Positions 59,422 to 64,000 of a stretch of 64,000 nucleotides of DNA are shown here, piece after piece (position 1 is the first letter of the stretch; each line of letters starts with the position of its first letter). The position numbers were made by a program, and so were the translations under genes. The notes under the pieces were generated by a model, which was not told the origin of the DNA, did not search any database, and was given only the letters and a program-made list of their open reading frames with translations. Source of the DNA: Alicyclobacillus tolerans (GTDB lineage: Bacteria; Bacillota; Bacilli; Alicyclobacillales; Alicyclobacillaceae). The stretch is taken from the NCBI RefSeq assembly GCF_900142255.1, contig NZ_FRAF01000001.1, forward strand, positions 1 through 64,000, read 5' to 3'.

Positions 59422-61532
59422 TTTCCCACTTCCTTACGCAATTTATCGATATCCGGATACTCAATTCGCGAATGATAGATCCCTTTCAGTGTTTTCATAA
59501 ACGCCGAGACCATAACATCCAAATCCTGCAGGGTTAAGTCGCATTCATCCAATTGACCATCCTGTAAACGATCTTTGATTATTTTCCGAATAACGCCTTC
59601 TACGCGATTGGGCGTAGGACGCGCCATACTGCGCACAGCCGCTTCAATCGCATCACAAATCATGACAATTGCACATTCACGCGTTTTAGGTTTAGGTCCG
59701 GGATAGCGAAAATCGTCTACCCGTACTGTTCCGTTTTTATCCATCTCTTTAGCCTTATTATAAAAATACCAAAGAATCGTCGTTCCGTGGTGAGTTGCAC
59801 AGATATCTTGAATTGGCTTCGGCAATCCTGCCCGCTGCAACATGACCAATCCATCCGTCACATGGGAAGTGATGATGAGATGGGAAAGGCTTGGCGCAAT
59901 CTTTTCGTGTGGATTTTCTTTGGTCATCTGATTTTCTACAAAAAACATAGGCCGTCTCGTCTTGCCGACATCGTGATAATACGCACCAACGCGGCAAATA
60001 AGTGGATCGGCTCCTACCAATTCAGCTGCTGCTTCAGCCAAATTGCCGACAATGAGACTGTGATGATATGTGCCTGGCGCTTCCAATAACACTTTTCGCA
60101 AAAGGGGATGATTAGGATTTGATAGTTCCAACAAACGAATCGCTGTCAACAAACCGAACGTCGTTTCAAAAAACGGTAAAATCCCCATAACCAGTACTGC
60201 ACTTAAGACGCCATTTAAAAGCGCCAACCCCAAATGAACAGATAAATCATGGAAAGAAGCACCATTGTCCATTTGCATAAAATGAGTCGCCAATACACTT
60301 ATCACATTCACACCAGAAACTAAAAATCCTGCACGCATAAACGTACTGCGACTCGTCACACGGCCCACACTATAGGCTCCTACCAATGAACCGATAAAGC
60401 TGTACAGCACATATTCAAATTGAAATCCAAAAGCAGCCGCTACCAAAAAAGAAAAATAAAATGACGTGACCCCCGCTAATGAACCGTCCATCATAACCGA
60501 TACCAGCATCGCACCGAGCGAGATCGGCATCAAAAAAGGAGCTGCTGAAGGACCGCTGTCCACGACAGACTTGGTTAAAGCTATCAGAATGGACACGAGA
60601 ACAAAAACAATCAGTAAAACCAAAAGCATTAAATTATCCAGCCTGCGACGCGGATCTCGCCTTTCCACGTAAGCAGCAAGCAAACCCACAGAAAGGATAA
60701 CGTAGAGAGCAAAACCAAATACAATGCCGAAATTAGGATGACCACTGTAAAGACCTACATCCATCAGTTCACTTTGGACACTGTTGGTGACTATACCATT
60801 TTTCGCTACAATGACATCGCCTTGATGAATCATTATATTGGCCACACTTTTGGCAGCTGCCTCACGCGCAGCTTCGGTAGCCTGCTTTTGATAAATCATG
60901 TTAGGTTTAAGCACACTGCTCACTACATTTTGCACGATCAAACGGGATACACGATTCAGGTCGTAATTGAGCATCTGCCGATCAACCAACAAACTGGCCT
61001 GCTGAAGCGAGTCAGAATAAAAAGGCACCCCGAGTAGTTCTTTGACAATGCGTTCCGAAACACTCTGCAAGATGCCTACATCTTGAGAGGACAATGTTGA
61101 AAGCGCCTGTAAAGTAGCCATCGACACCCCTTTAGGGGCAATAGATTGAAGCGACTCGATACGTTGAGCCTGACTGAGCGATTTATCTGTGGATTCAGAA
61201 ATCGCTGCATTATATAGCTCGTCTATCTGTTGTAAAGCCTGTTCTAATACTGCAGGCGATTGTACATATTGTTTGGGCACGTGTGCCATAGCTTCTTGGC
61301 GCGCCTCTTCTGTTGCCTGAGTATTGACTGTGGTGATGGGAGAACGAATGGTGACCGGGCTCACCTGTCCCACAGCGAGATGATATTTAGGAGGCAGCAC
61401 TGAAGAGAGAAGAATGGCGTACACCAAAATGACCATCAGCATATAAATGGCCAGGCGAATCCGTTTGGACGCTCGAAAATCTGGATTGTCCAATATACGT
61501 CGCAAAACCATATACCACTTGGACGTGGTCAT
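59418..61532 (-). CDS. pgpH: PgpH-type 7TMR-HD membrane phosphodiesterase (YqfF), 704 aa
   Basis: PgpH hydrolyses c-di-AMP to pApA. After one N-terminal helix (about residues 25-45) comes an outside 7TMR-HDED domain (to about 275). Seven membrane helices follow (about 280-460), then a cytoplasmic HD domain with TYHHSLIVGNLAEAAAELVGADPLICRVGAYYHDVGK and IAPSLSHLIITSHVTDG. The catalytic His and Asp residues are present. ATG 61532 has AAGGAGAT 9 bp upstream; TTG 61556 lies over that site. With the c-di-AMP riboswitch at 38922 it shows that this second messenger is used here. Confidence 0.93.
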   Translation of the reverse strand: MTTSKWYMVLRRILDNPDFRASKRIRLAIYMLMVILVYAILLSSVLPPKYHLAVGQVSPVTIRSPITTVNTQATEEARQEAMAHVPKQYVQSPAVLEQALQQIDELYNAAISESTDKSLSQAQRIESLQSIAPKGVSMATLQALSTLSSQDVGILQSVSERIVKELLGVPFYSDSLQQASLLVDRQMLNYDLNRVSRLIVQNVVSSVLKPNMIYQKQATEAAREAAAKSVANIMIHQGDVIVAKNGIVTNSVQSELMDVGLYSGHPNFGIVFGFALYVILSVGLLAAYVERRDPRRRLDNLMLLVLLIVFVLVSILIALTKSVVDSGPSAAPFLMPISLGAMLVSVMMDGSLAGVTSFYFSFLVAAAFGFQFEYVLYSFIGSLVGAYSVGRVTSRSTFMRAGFLVSGVNVISVLATHFMQMDNGASFHDLSVHLGLALLNGVLSAVLVMGILPFFETTFGLLTAIRLLELSNPNHPLLRKVLLEAPGTYHHSLIVGNLAEAAAELVGADPLICRVGAYYHDVGKTRRPMFFVENQMTKENPHEKIAPSLSHLIITSHVTDGLVMLQRAGLPKPIQDICATHHGTTILWYFYNKAKEMDKNGTVRVDDFRYPGPKPKTRECAIVMICDAIEAAVRSMARPTPNRVEGVIRKIIKDRLQDGQLDECDLTLQDLDVMVSAFMKTLKGIYHSRIEYPDIDKLRKEVGK

Positions 61533-61606
61533 GCACTCAATCTCCTTGTTACGCAAAGACTACTATATTACATCTTGAAACAGTCAGTCATTATCGGCAA
61601 GATATT

Positions 61607-62605
61607 CTACACACCTTGCGTCTTCGTCAATAGATTGGCATGTGCATCATAGGCTTCAATAATCTTTTGAACCAAATGGTGACGCACAACGTCTGACGGA
61701 CTAAAAAAGTGAAATGCAATGCCCTTGACCTCTGATAGAACACGAATGGCTTGAACCAAACCTGACTCTCGTCCTGCAGCTAAGTCAATCTGGGTAATAT
61801 CCCCTGTAATCACCATTCGACTGCCAAAACCTAGTCGGGTCAAAAACATCTTCATTTGCTCTACAGTCGTATTCTGTGCTTCATCCAATATGACAAACGA
61901 GTCGTCAAGCGTCCGACCTCGCATATACGCCAGAGGAGCTACCTCTATTAAACCTCGTTCCATAGCCCTTTGCACTTGTTCAAGTCCGTAGACATCATTT
62001 AATGCATCGTACAGAGGGCGAAGATACGGATCGACCTTTTCCTGCAAATCTCCAGGTAAAAATCCGAGTTTTTCGCCCGCCTCAACCGCTGGACGGGTGA
62101 GAATAATCCGTTTGACCTCACCTTTTTTTAATGCCATGACAGCCATAGCTACCGCGAGATAGGTTTTTCCCGTACCAGCCGGTCCTATGCCGAAGACAAT
62201 TTCTTGCTGCTTCATATATTCAACATAACGCCGTTGTCCGAGCGTCTTCACACGTACCGGTTTCCCTTTATGAGTGACCGCTACTTCCGTCGTGTAAATG
62301 GGAATCAATTCTTCCAATTCATCCTGTAACGCGAGTTCAATAGCATACCGATAATCAGCGTCCGTCAAGTGAACTCCTAAATGTGAAAGTTGAGTTAACG
62401 TACGCATCAGGGCAATCATGCGTTCTGTTTCCACTGATGTGCCGCTAAAGGTTATATCCGTACCACGCGTAGTCACTCGTGCCTTGAACGCTTGCGCCAT
62501 AAGTTCCAATAATAAATCATTAGGTCCGAGCACAATAACAGCTTCTTCATTGTTCGCAAATGTCCATTTGCGTATGGACGTCTCTGAGGTCAATCGATGA
62601 GCCAC
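61607..62605 (-). CDS. phoH: PhoH-family ATPase (PhoH-like/YbeZ), 332 aa
   Basis: PhoH-like proteins are ATP-binding, RNA-associated proteins that work with YbeY. The Walker A GIGPAGTGKTYLAVAMAV (near residue 140) and Walker B SFVILDEAQNTT are clear. So are the sensor-type segment MVITGDITQIDLAAGRESGL, the ILTRPAVEAGEKLGFLPGDLQEKVDPYLRPLYDAL core and the family C-terminus. The start is GTG 62605 beside GAGGG (1 bp), or a downstream TTG. It lies between yqfD and pgpH as in other Bacilli. Confidence 0.95.
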   Translation of the reverse strand: MAHRLTSETSIRKWTFANNEEAVIVLGPNDLLLELMAQAFKARVTTRGTDITFSGTSVETERMIALMRTLTQLSHLGVHLTDADYRYAIELALQDELEELIPIYTTEVAVTHKGKPVRVKTLGQRRYVEYMKQQEIVFGIGPAGTGKTYLAVAMAVMALKKGEVKRIILTRPAVEAGEKLGFLPGDLQEKVDPYLRPLYDALNDVYGLEQVQRAMERGLIEVAPLAYMRGRTLDDSFVILDEAQNTTVEQMKMFLTRLGFGSRMVITGDITQIDLAAGRESGLVQAIRVLSEVKGIAFHFFSPSDVVRHHLVQKIIEAYDAHANLLTKTQGV

Positions 62606-62619
62606 TCCCTCAATTTGCT

Positions 62620-63843
62620 TTATGTATGACTCGAAGTTGACGGTGAAGAACCATTCTCTCCTGACGTTACTGGCGGTATAGGAGCCGGAACGCCGACGTT
62701 TTCCTCAGTTCTTGTAAGAATGGTCTCATATAGAGTACCACGCTCGACTCTTCGGTGTAAAACGGTCTGACCAAGAATATGCCCTTCTTCTCCAATTTGT
62801 GTGGCGACGTCCGATCGCGCTAACTGTAATGCTTCAGCTTCTGCTTTCTGCTGTGATTTAAGGAAAAGGCTAGGAGAGACTTCATAACGACGTACCGTTT
62901 CCCATTGAATCGGCAAAACATATTGACCCAAGCGCCAATCTGTCTGACTCGGCACATCGAGCACATGATGATAGTCTGGCTCTCTAAATCCCCATACACG
63001 CAGCAAAAACTGACCGGACCGTAAATAGTAGCGAGTAACATATTCTCCTGTCAGACGGCCCTGAGACACTTTAAGAGGTACTTGAACGATTGAGGTGTAC
63101 CAAACTTCACCCAGAACATCTCCAGATGCGGATACTTGCGCAGCTCCATCGGCCAGGGTTCCGCTGATGGCCACTTGGCCTGGCATAACAGTCTGTCCAT
63201 CCCTCACCATCGTTAGCCCGCGTGTGGCGTATACATGAAGAATGACGGCCGGTTTACTAATCACAATATTCACAGGTGTCTGATTCAGTGCCTTTGGGGC
63301 TTCAATTTTAGGAATGACCTGTATTTTAGCCACAGAACCTTCCATTCGCACTCCAACCCACACTACATCTTTAGACTGTTCGCGAATCTCTTCCTGTAAT
63401 TGCAGAAGTGGCGGCAAATGATGCTGAAATGCGCCTACATACAGCCCAGAATCTTGGGCAGCCTCTTGGACCGATTCATAGATAGCTTCATTCGGAGCCT
63501 GAATGTCTACACGCCAAACCATTTGTGACAATCCATAGAGCAAGCAGACAAAGAGAATTGCTCCACCAGCAAATACGCGTCTTTGCCAAAGACGGCGCAG
63601 TATGAAAATTCCCCCACGACGTTCAAGGACTCGAAATTTCACTTGTGTTCGTCTGCAAAATGTATATAAAAGACCAATCTCCCGAACGTCCAGATGTAGA
63701 CGTAACGTATGGGTAGAAAATTGAATAGAACGAACTTTCACACCTGCACGATGGAGAAGCGTCAAGACTTCTTGACGACGTTCGCCTCGCAACTCCAGGA
63801 TGACACTTCCTGCTGGGAACCATTTTAGCCATGGCTTCTTCAT
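62620..63843 (-). CDS. yqfD: Sporulation protein YqfD, 407 aa
   Basis: The N-terminal region (AGSVILELRGERRQEVLTLLHRAGVKVRSI) and one membrane helix near residue 90 (FAGGAILFVCLLYGLSQMVW) are followed by a large outside domain with tandem strands, for example NIVISKPAVILHVYATRGLTMVRDGQTVMPGQVAISG. This agrees with the YqfD family, a mother-cell sporulation protein of unknown mechanism. The C-terminal tail is Pro/Ser-rich and low complexity. The ATG overlaps the yqfC stop (ATGA) and the gene is conserved next to phoH. Confidence 0.92.
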   Translation of the reverse strand: MKKPWLKWFPAGSVILELRGERRQEVLTLLHRAGVKVRSIQFSTHTLRLHLDVREIGLLYTFCRRTQVKFRVLERRGGIFILRRLWQRRVFAGGAILFVCLLYGLSQMVWRVDIQAPNEAIYESVQEAAQDSGLYVGAFQHHLPPLLQLQEEIREQSKDVVWVGVRMEGSVAKIQVIPKIEAPKALNQTPVNIVISKPAVILHVYATRGLTMVRDGQTVMPGQVAISGTLADGAAQVSASGDVLGEVWYTSIVQVPLKVSQGRLTGEYVTRYYLRSGQFLLRVWGFREPDYHHVLDVPSQTDWRLGQYVLPIQWETVRRYEVSPSLFLKSQQKAEAEALQLARSDVATQIGEEGHILGQTVLHRRVERGTLYETILTRTEENVGVPAPIPPVTSGENGSSPSTSSHT

Positions 63844-64000
63844 CTTGCTTTGCCACCTTTGATATACTTCATTTCCTGAACATCGCCTCGAATATGAATC
63901 TCGCTGGCTGTAAGCAAAATCACTTCGAAATCGTTGCCTATAATCTTAAGTTGGTAATCTCCCACATCACACCATACTTCGTTGGCTGACACATGAAGGA
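63840..64000 (-). CDS. yqfC: Sporulation protein YqfC, C-terminal part, cut by window edge
   Basis: The last 53 codons are seen, ending just at the yqfD ATG (ATGA overlap): LHVSANEVWCDVGDYQLKII, then NDFEVILLTASEIHIRGDVQEMKYIKGG. The beta-rich pattern and the coupling to yqfD fit the YqfC family (YabP-like). The start lies beyond the window. Confidence 0.85.
   Translation of the reverse strand, partial: LHVSANEVWCDVGDYQLKIIGNDFEVILLTASEIHIRGDVQEMKYIKGGKAR

Overview
The window (about 40% G+C by eye) looks like chromosome of an endospore-forming member of the Bacillota (class Bacilli), plausibly in or near the Alicyclobacillaceae. This is inferred from gene content and order only. The spore-former signature is an alpha/beta SASP gene with a sigma-G-like promoter, a YjcZ-like peptide, yqfC-yqfD, and the block yqfC-yqfD-phoH-pgpH(yqfF)-ybeY-dgkA-era-yqzL-recO-ccpN-PPSR-dnaG-rpoD-trmK-yqfO on the minus strand (about 47-64 kb). 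There is no phage, CRISPR array or large island. The accessory material is small.

Layout. 1-3 kb: a broken transposase, tRNA-Arg(UCU), tiny membrane proteins, a retropepsin-like protease gene, and decayed DNA with locally high G+C. 3-9 kb: lipoprotein, NUDIX hydrolase, phoU, a 3-oxoacid CoA-transferase pair (scoAB), a flavin reductase-like protein and a zinc protease. 9-13 kb: a minus-strand cell-envelope cluster with two MGDG-synthase-type glycosyltransferases, a polysaccharide deacetylase and a YkoP-like protein. 13-22 kb: menaquinone genes menB, menE-F-D-H with a cation/proton antiporter, and divergent menA; menC is not here. 22-29 kb: fabL, cobalamin adenosyltransferase, HxlR regulator, HD-GYP phosphodiesterase, queDE, a siroheme-type dehydrogenase and Hsp20.

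29-47 kb: a second deacetylase, EamA transporter, zwf overlapping a cyclase-family gene, a secreted coiled-coil protein and a BrkB-family membrane protein. Then comes a three-gene flavinylation module (FMN-binding protein, ApbE, RnfD/NqrB-like membrane protein), and an NlpC/P60 hydrolase behind a clear c-di-AMP (ydaO) riboswitch. A zinc-finger anti-sigma-like protein, truncated haemoglobin, SASP and PaiB-like protein follow. A secreted glycosidase is cut by one in-frame TGA. A solitary Dam-type methylase and a class-A-looking RNase P RNA close the region.

How parts work together. The men cluster makes the respiratory quinone, and the RnfD-like/FMN-bind/ApbE module could take electrons from the membrane to an outward-facing FMN carrier (inference). 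The envelope genes (glycolipid synthases, deacetylases, NlpC/P60, DgkA, PgpH, BrkB-like) modify membrane and wall. c-di-AMP appears on both sides: PgpH-type HD hydrolase degrades it and the ydaO riboswitch senses it. The final block holds housekeeping genes for primase, sigma-A, ribosome assembly and DNA repair.

Many genes start with TTG or GTG. Starts given here were chosen from Shine-Dalgarno position and family N-termini, and alternatives are stated.
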